DNA of 64,000 bases. Origin: an uncultured Planctomycetales bacterium. Its GTDB lineage: Bacteria; Planctomycetota; Planctomycetia; Isosphaerales; Isosphaeraceae. The stretch is from positions 1-64,000 of the forward strand of contig CAIYJE010000067.1 in NCBI GenBank assembly GCA_903926465.1, read 5' to 3'. The position numbers were made by a program, and so were the translations under genes. This document shows positions 53,001-59,803 of this stretch, piece after piece. Within the stretch, counting starts at the first letter, position 1, and every line of letters starts with the position of its first letter. The notes beneath the pieces are model-generated. The model did no database searches. It saw only the letters and a list, made by a program, of their open reading frames with translations, and was not told where the DNA came from.

Positions 53001-54193
53001 TTGATCAGGTTTTGTTCCACGGCGTCGGTGAGCAGATAGCCGGACTCAAGGCCTGCATACACGTTCAATCGCGTGATGCCGAGTGAGTGATCGTGATAGA
53101 ACATCAGCCGAGCGGATTGCTGATTGGTATAGTAAAACGTTTCTGAGCCTGGCCCTGGATCGACCATATCGGGAACGTTCACCGTACTTACGCCCGTGGG
53201 ATAAGTGACGGTTTCATTCGCCGGCGTGATCCATTGGTTCGCTGTGCCGTCACTAATCCAAGGTGTGACTCCGCCATGCAGGTGGATACCAACCCGGTTC
53301 TGGGTGTAGGCTTCTCCTACCATCCCCAGCGTGAACGCCGGCGTATCTGGGTACTCATTAATGCTCACCTGAAAATGGGTTGAGTCGATCACCGATGTCA
53401 CGCGGAAGTTGCCAACATAATCAACTGGCTCCATTCCGCTGAAATTGATCAAATCACCGACATTGAATCCGTTCGGAGATGCGGTGGCCACTTCGATCGC
53501 CGTCCCCGATGATCCGACTCGGTCGGCCGAAATCACCTGCACTGTGGACGGGGTGGTTGACGTGCCAGGCCCTGAGCCTGCCCCCTGAGTGGTGCTGTCC
53601 ACCGGCAGGAACAAATCACCTGCAACTCCGGTAGGCAGATAATTATCAAACTTCACTCGCACAGGCCGGTTACTCTGGGCCACAATCTCAGCACCCAGGA
53701 ACATCGGCGGATCGACTGCATACACCTGCTGTCCGCTGGTGTTCAGAATCGGAGATCCATCCGGATACATCAGCGCCACATGCCGGCTAGCGGCCACGTT
53801 GGATGGCGTTTCAATCTGCACATAGCCCCGCAACGTCGTTGGATTCAGGCTGCTACTCAGGCGCTCCGTAAACTGGACCGCTGCAATTTCATAATAGTCA
53901 CAGCCCGGAAAGCTCGTGGTGTCTGGGATCGCAACCGAAATGTACTGGCCAATCTGATTGGCATGGCTACTTCCCACGCCTGGCAGGGCATCCACAAACT
54001 TTGCGATCCCCCCCTGAATCGTCGTCGCTCCGGTGATTGTATCGGTCGTGACAACCGGTTGTGGACTGTAGGCCCAGTTCGGAGTTCCCCCGAAGTAATC
54101 GGGAGTACCACCCGGTACAGCGCTCAAGAGAATCAGCTTTTCCAGTCGTTCCAAACTAGGACGTCGTCTTTTGCTCGGCTTTGGCTCAGGCAT
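47084..54193 (-). CDS. giant secreted multicopper oxidase with RTX-like repeat region
   Basis: The protein has 2,369 residues. Its N-terminus has the planctomycetal export motif (SLERLEKLILLSAV). Copper-binding blocks follow at HLHGG (about 304), MFYHDHSLG (about 367), HTIHFHLF (about 1031) and WHCHVLSHEEMMMM (about 1135), all four expected for a three-domain multicopper oxidase. Large inserts, including G-x-GY-PP-ITIT repeats, stretch the oxidase to over 1,000 residues. A fibronectin III-like segment (about 1150-1240), Ig-like domains, and from about 1470 a degenerate RTX-like region (LTGGGGxDT units, 61-residue period) follow. The WHCHVLSHEEMMMM type is found in bilirubin oxidase-like and putative Mn(II)-oxidising enzymes. 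I chose the ATG at 54193 (GAGG six bases upstream). A consensus promoter lies at 54425-54453. Confidence 0.9.
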   Translation of the reverse strand: MPEPKPSKRRRPSLERLEKLILLSAVPGGTPDYFGGTPNWAYSPQPVVTTDTITGATTIQGGIAKFVDALPGVGSSHANQIGQYISVAIPDTTSFPGCDYYEIAAVQFTERLSSSLNPTTLRGYVQIETPSNVAASRHVALMYPDGSPILNTSGQQVYAVDPPMFLGAEIVAQSNRPVRVKFDNYLPTGVAGDLFLPVDSTTQGAGSGPGTSTTPSTVQVISADRVGSSGTAIEVATASPNGFNVGDLINFSGMEPVDYVGNFRVTSVIDSTHFQVSINEYPDTPAFTLGMVGEAYTQNRVGIHLHGGVTPWISDGTANQWITPANETVTYPTGVSTVNVPDMVDPGPGSETFYYTNQQSARLMFYHDHSLGITRLNVYAGLESGYLLTDAVEQNLINAGILPDNGTVLVLQDKTFIDPKTVLTTDPTWPIALQMGNSDLWTPHVWMTNQNPNSLNGANDYGRWDYGPWFWPPWVTTYNQIQGAGGLTITDPGRGYTMPPTITITAAPGDSGVGARATATIDPSTGEVTEITLDYPGTGYQLPPTITITPAKGDSGTGATATSSTWYYPNIPNISQTMEAYQDTAMVNGTAYPYVNVDPKTYRYQLLNGSDDRMLNLQMYTSSSILNTVTITHPGSGYISPPLVTITAAPGDSTGLGATAMANIDTSTGAVTDISIVTVGSGYTLPPIITFSASPTGDTAIATATIYSGQTEVGMVPAVQGFMQFPAAWTVQTLGQVGDILDSRLGGVPDPRTLGPAFIQIGNEGGFLPIPVVINSTPIGFERNPKNIVIGNVSQHGLLIGPAERADVLIDFSKYAGKTVILYNDAPAGFPAADSRVDYFSNDSNQTSTGGTVSTLPGYGPNTRTFMVFHVGGGTSQPYNLPALMSAFTTTATSTGVFKADQMPPIVPSSQYNTAYGTSFPVGPKGVYSKIADTQMTFYPVDLTQANSLSTTPVTINMQPKAIQETFESSYGRMMANLGVEIPNTNGTNQTTISYTIQDPATEIIDGVPMTRVTANDGTQLWKITHNGVDTHTIHFHLFNVQVVNRVAWDGQVRAPDANELGWKETVRMNPLEDCIVAIKAVAPQLPFGLPDSIHALDPTQPIGASMGFANITPNGTPVTVTNQIVNFGWEYMWHCHVLSHEEMMMMRPIDVLVPQVLPVAPTLSSPLPPTSTGVVQLSWQDGTPAQSPATMGNLANEIGFRIERAPYQVSTGGIGAYSVIGTTLANSTSYTDTTGLPGQLYYYRVVAYNAKGDASSNVVGTAVNATVTQVSTPNPTGFYNTGKAITVQVMFNNSESVTGLPQLKLSNGAVANYSGGSGTNVLSFTWIVTSGFDLSQLDIRDINALELNGGSIAGTNTHLPAILTLPALQSAADLLFGKKIGIDTVAPILQPLSNLTSPLTDLTGAVVSFAANASDALSGIASISFSPPSGSHFAVGTTTVTCSAADNAGNTTTSTFTVTVANAGIIGSELVVVGTSASDIIRIDTKNPAATTVTVNGISAVGSPFGLPASDTLHVYGIAGDDTISIQGAVPGILDGGLGATTFELTGWNTSAGSVIGSGFAKLSDIGDSNFTLTDQALITVNQSIKLSGIAVANLTGGISANSLTLTGWTGSANLTGGGGVDTIIDSRDSNFNLTDTALTVGSQVISLSGIGVANLTGGISANTFTLTGWTGAAALIGGGGSDTLVDSRDSNFNLTDTALTVGSQVISLSGIGIANLSGGISANTFTLTGWTGAAALIGGGGSDTLVDSSNSNFKLGDTLLAINTQKITLSGIGIANLTGGAGNNSFDVSGWTGRGSLSGNGGADTLVATKDTSFTLDNTTLSTTDGMTLALLNIGRANLTGGTESDSFTVSNWTGQGSLTGGGGNDSVIATKNANLTLSNSVLSGSDGLNLTLTGISSDTLTVSTTNTARTINATGFSGASNLAGTGSALVTLQGGPGNDVFNLSNATGRATLSGGGGIDTLSATKNSSFTLTNSSLSSTDGLSASLTAIASANLTGGANNNTFNVSGWTGGGILSGGGGADTLTVTKNVNFVLTNTSLRTSDGSNLQLAAIGRANLTGGTNSNNFDLSGWSGAGTITGGGGVDSLTAIKDANFNLGNTSLTSTDGLNLVLAEIGTANLAGGPGNNSFTISTWTGAGSLTGGGGSDAVIATKNADITLTNASLTMSDGTNLALTGISLDTLTLNNPQANSRVIDASVFSGVSTLVATGAGQAKLIAGPGNDTLAVTGSGAAVMVGNAGDDTMTARGNGRVIEIGGMGTDTLSSTAGSSGTGQTIQIGGSTIYDLNLVALDALLSAWSSGNTFTQRTTALTSGSGVTGGYKFDGTTIIDDLAVNSLTNSAPSNAGQNWFLVRARDKVTKRVNDLRTNL
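47690..49500. repeat. degenerate RTX-like repeat region with 183-bp near-identical copies
   Basis: Within the oxidase gene, 61-codon units (ending LTGGGG-D-T, SNFNLTDTAL) recur. The most similar copies begin at 48942, 49125 and 49308, exactly 183 bp apart, with only scattered differences. More diverged units extend to about 47690. Confidence 0.8.
52070..52740. repeat. G-x-GY-PP insert pairs inside the oxidase
   Basis: Two inserts (about 52505-52740 and 52070-52325) each encode two copies of a unit with the pattern DPGRGYTMPPTITIT followed by GxGATATxxI. They interrupt the oxidase fold. Confidence 0.65.
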
Positions 54194-54424
54194 GGTCATC
54201 CTCAGGAAGTACGAAAAATGTGATCCTATTAACAAAATGGCTAAACCGGTCTGGAGTGCCCTGAACGGGATGTCGGGCACGTTTTTCAGAGCCAAAACCG
54301 TTGACTCCGTCAATCCCGAACCAACCTCCCCAGCATCATGGGCAGTGCGGCTTCCAACGGGTGGCCAATCTCGCACCCCGTTGGACCTGTATCAAACTGA
54401 AGACGCAACCTATCCGTTCAAATT

Positions 54425-54453
54425 TTTATAGGTCATATTCTGGAATGTGTTAA
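54425..54453 (-). promoter_or_regulatory. near-consensus sigma-70 promoter of the multicopper oxidase
   Basis: On the minus strand TTAACA (54448-54453) is followed by exactly 17 bp and TATAAA (54425-54430). Both boxes match the consensus at 5 of 6 positions. The leader is about 225 nt. Confidence 0.7.
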
Positions 54454-54642
54454 AAGCTATTTGCATGTTATTTGAATGATGCTTGAAACGATCGGTTGGT
54501 GTGCTTTGGTTACCTTTGGATGCGTGTCTCTGCAAGCCAGCGGTGTGATGGCGTGTGACGCTCAACGTGATTCCGTGCTCTTGCGCTGAAACGGCGAGGC
54601 TTGATTCGATGACGGGAGTTCACAGCGTTTCTTGGAATGTAA

Positions 54643-54897
54643 AAATGCTCGGTCGGGTATCGTGAGATCTTCCATGGCGCGTGTTTCGTTCCAAAGACCG
54701 ACCATGCCGGCCTTGCCCATTGGCTCTCGACTTCGGAATCCGCGTTTGAGGAAATCGCGGATCGGTTTCGACCCTTCGCCGCCTTTGATCATGACAGCTG
54801 TTCGGGATTGATGGCCTATACGGCCTTCGGATCGTCGTTGGGCCGGGACCAAGTTTTCAGGTTTATGAATCTGGATAAAACGGGTAGATTGGGTTGA
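54643..54897 (+). pseudogene. possible EF-hand protein relic without a start codon
   Basis: The plus-strand frame is open from a stop at 54640 to the TGA at 54895 but contains no ATG, GTG or TTG before its conserved part. The translation reads EIADRFRPFAAFDHDSCSGL, then RDQVFRFMNLDKTGRLG. It follows the helix-loop-helix pattern of paired EF-hands, with the Ca-loop acidic residues partly kept (DHDS; LDKTG). It may be a decayed C-terminal fragment, or chance similarity. Confidence 0.3.
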
Positions 54898-55319
54898 ATG
54901 TGGTTGCTATCTTGAATTTGCCTTGTAGAATTACGAGTTGGCTGAGAAATCTGAGTCGGTCTCACCCTCAGTGGCGGCGTGGGTTCAAGCCGCTCAGTCT
55001 GTACAGGATGAGGTCCTTGGCCGACCGCCAGGAATGACTTTGTGCAGGCACCCTGAGTTTTAGATTTTTGAAAGGTTGAATCGCGTTCCTGATGCAACGG
55101 AGCTCGATCGGATTCAGGGACGCTGCCTGTGAGAACAGCCGGGGAATCGAACTTGAGGTCGAACACCCAGGGTTGAAACGCGTTTCCAGGGCAAGTCGTT
55201 GTCTTGGCCTGATTGGACCGGGTTTTCGTGGGTTTCGACGAATGGATTCGCTTGAGGTTGACCTGGATCTGGGTCGAACGCCGTGATCCTGACGATTTCT
55301 GAACGGATGAGTGTGAAAC

Positions 55320-56162
55320 ATGAGCAGTGGAACAGGCCTCGAAGACTTTTCCCTGATCGAGTTGTTCCGTGGCGAGGTTGAGACTCACTCGGAGACCCTG
55401 AGCAACGCGCTGCTGGGGCTGGAGCGAAACCCCAGCGATACCTCGCGGGTTGACGAGATGATGCGTGCCGCTCACTCGATCAAGGGTGCGGCCCGGATCG
55501 TTGGAGTGGATCCTGCCGTCAATGTTGCGCATGTCATGGAAGATTGTTTTGTAGCGGCTCAAAAGGGAACGATCACCCTGACACCCGGAGATGTGGATGT
55601 GCTCCTGCGGGGGGTGGATTTGTTGGGCCGGATTTCCGAGGCAACGCGAGATCCGGCGGCAGACCTTGTTGAGCTATTTGCCGTCCAGGTCGATGAGGCC
55701 GTCTCAGATCTGCAAGCCGTTTTGAGCGGAACACGGAAACCGGCGGCCGAACCGACTAGGCCAGTAACCAGCAGTGGCTTGGCTGCCACTCCCGACCCAG
55801 TTTCGGCAGGTAGAACCCCATCGCAGGCCGTGGCTTTGCCGGCTCAAGCGGATGCCAGGGTTGGAGATGTGGTCATTTCCGTTCCCTCAATTTTGGACTC
55901 GCTGGCGGCTGAGGTGGTTCGGCTCCAGATTTTGAGTGCCGTTGATCAGCAGGCTGTTTCGATCCGGCTCGATCTGAAAGAGACCCGCGACTTGGACGTA
56001 CAAGGGCTTGCCCTGCTGGCTGCGGTCCCATCTCATCTTGCCCTGCGTAGTCGGGCCACGCTTGGGATTGAGGGACTTTCGTCCGAGATGGAGACGGTTT
56101 TTCGGGTGACTGGACTCGCGGAGCCTTATGGTCTGCGTTCCCGATGGCTTGCGAAAGGCTGA
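55320..56162 (+). CDS. Hpt-STAS two-domain chemosensory protein
   Basis: The protein has 280 residues. The N-terminal histidine phosphotransfer domain has the acceptor H52 in AAHSIKGAARIVG, a CheA P1-like sequence. A Pro/Ala-rich linker (about 140-170) joins it to a C-terminal STAS-like domain (about 185-275: VVRLQILSAVDQQAVSIRLDLKETRDLDVQGLALLAAVPSHL). The separate Hpt would be phosphorylated by the adjacent CheA or receive phosphate from it, and STAS domains usually bind anti-sigma or PP2C-controlled partners. The combination next to cheA is unusual. The gene is only 6 bp ahead of cheA. The ribosome site before the ATG is weak. Confidence 0.8.
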   Translation: MSSGTGLEDFSLIELFRGEVETHSETLSNALLGLERNPSDTSRVDEMMRAAHSIKGAARIVGVDPAVNVAHVMEDCFVAAQKGTITLTPGDVDVLLRGVDLLGRISEATRDPAADLVELFAVQVDEAVSDLQAVLSGTRKPAAEPTRPVTSSGLAATPDPVSAGRTPSQAVALPAQADARVGDVVISVPSILDSLAAEVVRLQILSAVDQQAVSIRLDLKETRDLDVQGLALLAAVPSHLALRSRATLGIEGLSSEMETVFRVTGLAEPYGLRSRWLAKG

Positions 56163-56168
56163 GTACCC

Positions 56169-59100
56169 ATGGAATCTCGGGCCGACGAATTTGTGATGCA
56201 GGCTCGCGAGCAACTGTCCGGACTCGAACAAGTTCTGCTCTCGCTGGAAAAAAGCGATCATTCGGAGGCGGATCGAGACGGGATCGACCGCTGTTTCCGG
56301 ATTGTTCATTCCATCAAGGGCGATGCAGGATTTCTGGGTTTTTCCACAATCCGAACACTCGCAAACTCCATGGAAAATGCCTTGGAGTCGATTCGTGATC
56401 GGGGACTTCCGGTCTCTGCGCAGGCCATTGAACGGCTTCTGGCGGCCAAGGACCGGCTCGCCTCCCTGATCGACGATCTGGAAAATAGCGAGCGTGTTGA
56501 TCTTGGAGCGATTCTCAACGATTTGCAGAAGGTTGAGAGTGATGCGGTGCCGGTGGTTGTTCCCTGGGTGATGGATTTAAGAGAGGTGGATCGCCGGCGA
56601 TCCAGTCGCCTGGTCCATTTTTTTGAGAGTTTGGAACGCTGCGGGGTCATCCATTCCTCATCAATTGACCTGGCTCCAGCCGACCTGGCTACGGAATTGC
56701 CTCAGGGATCGATCTCCTTGCGGGCCCATGTTGCTTCCGCCTTGTCTGAGCCAGAGATCTCTCAACTTCTCGATCTGCCGATCACAGCCCTTGGGCCTGC
56801 ATTTCACCGGGGTTTCCCGCTCTCTATAGATGTGGCTCACTGGATTGCGTCCAGCGGCAAGAGCCTGGCCCGGTTGCTGGCCGCCATTGAGGGGCTGGGA
56901 ACGCTTGAAAATCCGGTGATCAAGGTTGGCGACTGTGATCTCTCGTTTTGTCTGCCTGTAGGTCCGGTGTTTTTGCTTGGCCGGCTCATGACGGTACGAA
57001 CTCCCGACGAGGTCGCGCCATTGCTTGGCTTGCCAGGGGCCAAAATCGAGCGTGAAACGCCCCGGCAACTCGCCCCTGTTCAGGTTCCGGTTGCATTGCC
57101 CTCGGTTCGCCAGTCTGAGCCAGCCATTGAGCGAACTCCGGCACTGAGCCAGCCTGCCAAGCCGCCGGCCGTTGTGGAAGGGGAGAAGACCTCATCACTG
57201 CGCATAGGCGTGGAATTACTGGATCGCCTGATGACGCTCACGGGCGAACTCACGCTCATCCGCAATCAGTCATTGCTGGCGTTTGATCAGGACGACGGCC
57301 CCTTGCGGCCGATCATGCAGCGATTGGATGCGGTGACCTCTGCGCTCCAGGAAACCGTTCTGCGCACCCGCATGCAGCCGATCGGGAACCTCTTTGGTAA
57401 GTTTCCCCGCGTGGTCAGAGACCTGGGCAGGCAACTTGGTAAGCAGGTTGAGATTGTCATCGTCGGTAAGGAAGTTGAACTCGACAAGACGATCCTCGAA
57501 CAACTTTCGGATCCGCTCACGCACCTGGTGCGTAACAGTATTGATCACGGGATCGAGATGCCCGATGACCGGGTTGCCAAAGGAAAGTCTTCCACGGGGC
57601 AGATCACGCTTTCGGCCACCCATGAAGACGGTCAGGTTCGCATCGAGATTCGAGACGATGGTCGCGGGATCAACGCTCAGGCGGTTCGGACCAAGGCCCT
57701 GGGGATGCGGTTGAAGACCGAGGCCGAACTCGATCGAATGTCACCTCGGGAATTGCTGGGGCTGATTCTACTTCCAGGCTTTTCAACCGCGAGCCAGGTA
57801 ACGGAGGTTTCTGGGCGTGGGGTCGGCATGGATGTGGTGAAGACCAACATCGAGTTGCTGGAAGGATCGCTGGTCATTGACTCGGTGCCGGGCATGGGCA
57901 CGGCAATGATTCTGCGGATGCCGCTCACGCTGGCAATCATTCCGTGCCTCATTGTGGCCGTGAACGGCGAGCGATTCGCCATTCCTCAAAGAGAGCTTGA
58001 AGAAGCCGTATGCCTGCACCCCGGCATGAACGGGCGCATTGAATATGCCTATGACACCGAGGTGTATCGGTTACGCGATCGTCTGTTGCCCATCATCCGT
58101 CTGAGTGATGTGCTTGCGCAAAACGAGCCATTTGACCCGGAGACCAAAGCCAAAATCCTTGGCAGGCAAAAAGCCACGGGTGAGCCGGCCAGCATTCAGT
58201 ACATCCTTGTACTTCGAGTGCTTGGACGCCGGTTTGGCTTAGTGGTGGATGAAGTTCGTGGTACCGAAGAGATTGTGGTGAAGCCGCTGCATCCTACGGT
58301 CAAGCGGGTCGGAATCTTCACGGGTGCGACCATCATGGGAGATGGTCGGGTTGCGCTGATCGCCGATGTTCAGGGAATTGTGGAACACGCGCGGCTTGGT
58401 TTTGAATCTGCCATTGAAACGTCGTCCAAGGCGATTGATGCCCGCAAGGCGGCACAGGCTCACCGGGTCCTGCTGTTTGAGAACGGTCCACAAGAGCAGT
58501 TCGCCCTGCCTTTGCTCCAGATTCGTCGCATCGAGATGATCCGCCGGGGTAGCATTGAGCGTGTTGGTGCGCAAGAGTTTGTGACGGTCGATGGTGTTTC
58601 GATCCGGGTGTTACGTCTGGACCGGCTGCTGAACGTTTCCGTGCCCGATGAAACGCGGTCCGAGCCGTCCGACCAGCTTTCTTTGATTTTACCCAAGTTT
58701 GGTAATCAGACGATTGCCATTCTGGTCTCGCACATCATTGATACGGAACTCTTGTCGGTGGAGTTGCAGGAGCATTCCGAGCAAGAACGGGGAATTCTTG
58801 GTTCGGCGGTGGTACGAGGGCGTTTAACGCTGTTCCTGGACTTGCACACGCTCACGGCCAAGCTGTCTGGGAAGCCCGTCCCGCTTCCGTTGGAATCTGG
58901 CCTGGTCACCCGGAAGTCACGACGACTTTTACTGGTGGATGACACTCCGTTCTTTCGAGAAGTTGTCAAACGTTATTTTGTTGAGCAGGGGCATGAGATT
59001 GAGACGGCCGTGGATGGCCAGGATGCCCTTGAGAAAATTGCAACCAGCCCGACGTTTGATCTGATTGTTTCGGATATTGAAATGCCCGTGATGGACGGTT

Positions 59101-59285
59101 GGGACTTTGCGCGAGAGGCGCGGCGGCGAGGCATCAAAACGCCCATGCTGGCGCTGACATCGCTCAGCGGTGTTTCGTATGAGAACAAGGCCAAAGAGTG
59201 TGGTTTCAACGCGTATGAGGTCAAGCTTGACCATGACCGGTTGGTACGCAAGGTGAACAGTCTGCTGGACCAAGAGGTTCACTGA
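56169..59285 (+). CDS. cheA: hybrid chemotaxis histidine kinase CheA
   Basis: The protein has 1,038 residues. An N-terminal Hpt (acceptor His near residue 48 in RIVHSIKGDAG) is followed by about 220 residues of unrecognised sequence, the dimerisation and P4 ATPase domains (N-box HLVRNSIDHGIE, G1 RDDGRG, F-box GFSTAS, G2 GRGVGMDVV) and a first CheW-like domain (P5). A second CheW-like domain (about 750-910) and a C-terminal receiver (acidic pair in LLLVDDTPFF, acceptor Asp near 967 in VSDIEMPVMDGW) complete it. The built-in receiver may act as a phosphate sink in place of CheY. It is the second gene of the operon, with 6 bp on one side and 7 bp on the other. Confidence 0.95.
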   Translation: MESRADEFVMQAREQLSGLEQVLLSLEKSDHSEADRDGIDRCFRIVHSIKGDAGFLGFSTIRTLANSMENALESIRDRGLPVSAQAIERLLAAKDRLASLIDDLENSERVDLGAILNDLQKVESDAVPVVVPWVMDLREVDRRRSSRLVHFFESLERCGVIHSSSIDLAPADLATELPQGSISLRAHVASALSEPEISQLLDLPITALGPAFHRGFPLSIDVAHWIASSGKSLARLLAAIEGLGTLENPVIKVGDCDLSFCLPVGPVFLLGRLMTVRTPDEVAPLLGLPGAKIERETPRQLAPVQVPVALPSVRQSEPAIERTPALSQPAKPPAVVEGEKTSSLRIGVELLDRLMTLTGELTLIRNQSLLAFDQDDGPLRPIMQRLDAVTSALQETVLRTRMQPIGNLFGKFPRVVRDLGRQLGKQVEIVIVGKEVELDKTILEQLSDPLTHLVRNSIDHGIEMPDDRVAKGKSSTGQITLSATHEDGQVRIEIRDDGRGINAQAVRTKALGMRLKTEAELDRMSPRELLGLILLPGFSTASQVTEVSGRGVGMDVVKTNIELLEGSLVIDSVPGMGTAMILRMPLTLAIIPCLIVAVNGERFAIPQRELEEAVCLHPGMNGRIEYAYDTEVYRLRDRLLPIIRLSDVLAQNEPFDPETKAKILGRQKATGEPASIQYILVLRVLGRRFGLVVDEVRGTEEIVVKPLHPTVKRVGIFTGATIMGDGRVALIADVQGIVEHARLGFESAIETSSKAIDARKAAQAHRVLLFENGPQEQFALPLLQIRRIEMIRRGSIERVGAQEFVTVDGVSIRVLRLDRLLNVSVPDETRSEPSDQLSLILPKFGNQTIAILVSHIIDTELLSVELQEHSEQERGILGSAVVRGRLTLFLDLHTLTAKLSGKPVPLPLESGLVTRKSRRLLLVDDTPFFREVVKRYFVEQGHEIETAVDGQDALEKIATSPTFDLIVSDIEMPVMDGWDFAREARRRGIKTPMLALTSLSGVSYENKAKECGFNAYEVKLDHDRLVRKVNSLLDQEVH

Positions 59286-59292
59286 GGCATTG

Positions 59293-59763
59293 ATGGATAA
59301 CGAGCGATTGTTCTGTACGTTTCGGGTGGATGGTCGCCTTTTTGGGGTCGATCTGCTCGATGTTAAAGAGGTGACGGCTGAGACCGCGTTCACCCGGATT
59401 GCGCATGCTCCGGCTGAAGTTCTGGGCCTTGTGAATATTCGTGGGCACATCTACCTGGCGCTCGATCTACGCACGTTACTGGCCATGCCCGACGCCAAAA
59501 TGAGTTCGGAGAGCCGATTGGTGCTTTTCAAACCCACGGTTGGACCAGCCTTTGGCGTGGTGGTGGACCAGATCTCGGAAATCCACAGTGTTGTCGTCAA
59601 CGAAGCGGAATTCTCTCGAAACAGCCCAGAGCTCACCGCAGCTCATATCGGACGACTGGATCTGATCGAATCTCTGGGAAAACTCGCCGACGAACTTCTG
59701 GTCATCCTCAATCCCCGGCGTTTTCTTGCCGTGGTTGAACAGCAACTTAGCGCCATCGCCTGA
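59293..59763 (+). CDS. cheW: CheW adaptor
   Basis: The protein has 156 residues. It has the SH3-like double barrel of CheW, beginning LFCTFRVDGRLFGVDLLDVKEV and continuing HAPAEVLGLVNIRGHIYLALDLRTLL, the receptor and CheA contact region, then FGVVVDQISEI. It couples the receptor to CheA. The ATG at 59293 has GAGG six bases upstream; a TTG three bases earlier is rejected. It starts 7 bp after cheA. Confidence 0.93.
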   Translation: MDNERLFCTFRVDGRLFGVDLLDVKEVTAETAFTRIAHAPAEVLGLVNIRGHIYLALDLRTLLAMPDAKMSSESRLVLFKPTVGPAFGVVVDQISEIHSVVVNEAEFSRNSPELTAAHIGRLDLIESLGKLADELLVILNPRRFLAVVEQQLSAIA

Positions 59764-59803
59764 TCTACTGGTTCCCAACGCCGCCTCATCGGAGTCTTGA
59801 TAC

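Larger units (their letters stand above)
54194..55319. other. divergent intergenic region between the oxidase and the chemosensory operon
   Basis: About 1,130 bp. It holds the oxidase promoter and an EF-hand-like relic on the plus strand (54643-54897). No other gene, tRNA or strong hairpin is seen. Between 54900 and 55319 nothing is recognised; the chemosensory promoter should lie there. Confidence 0.5.
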
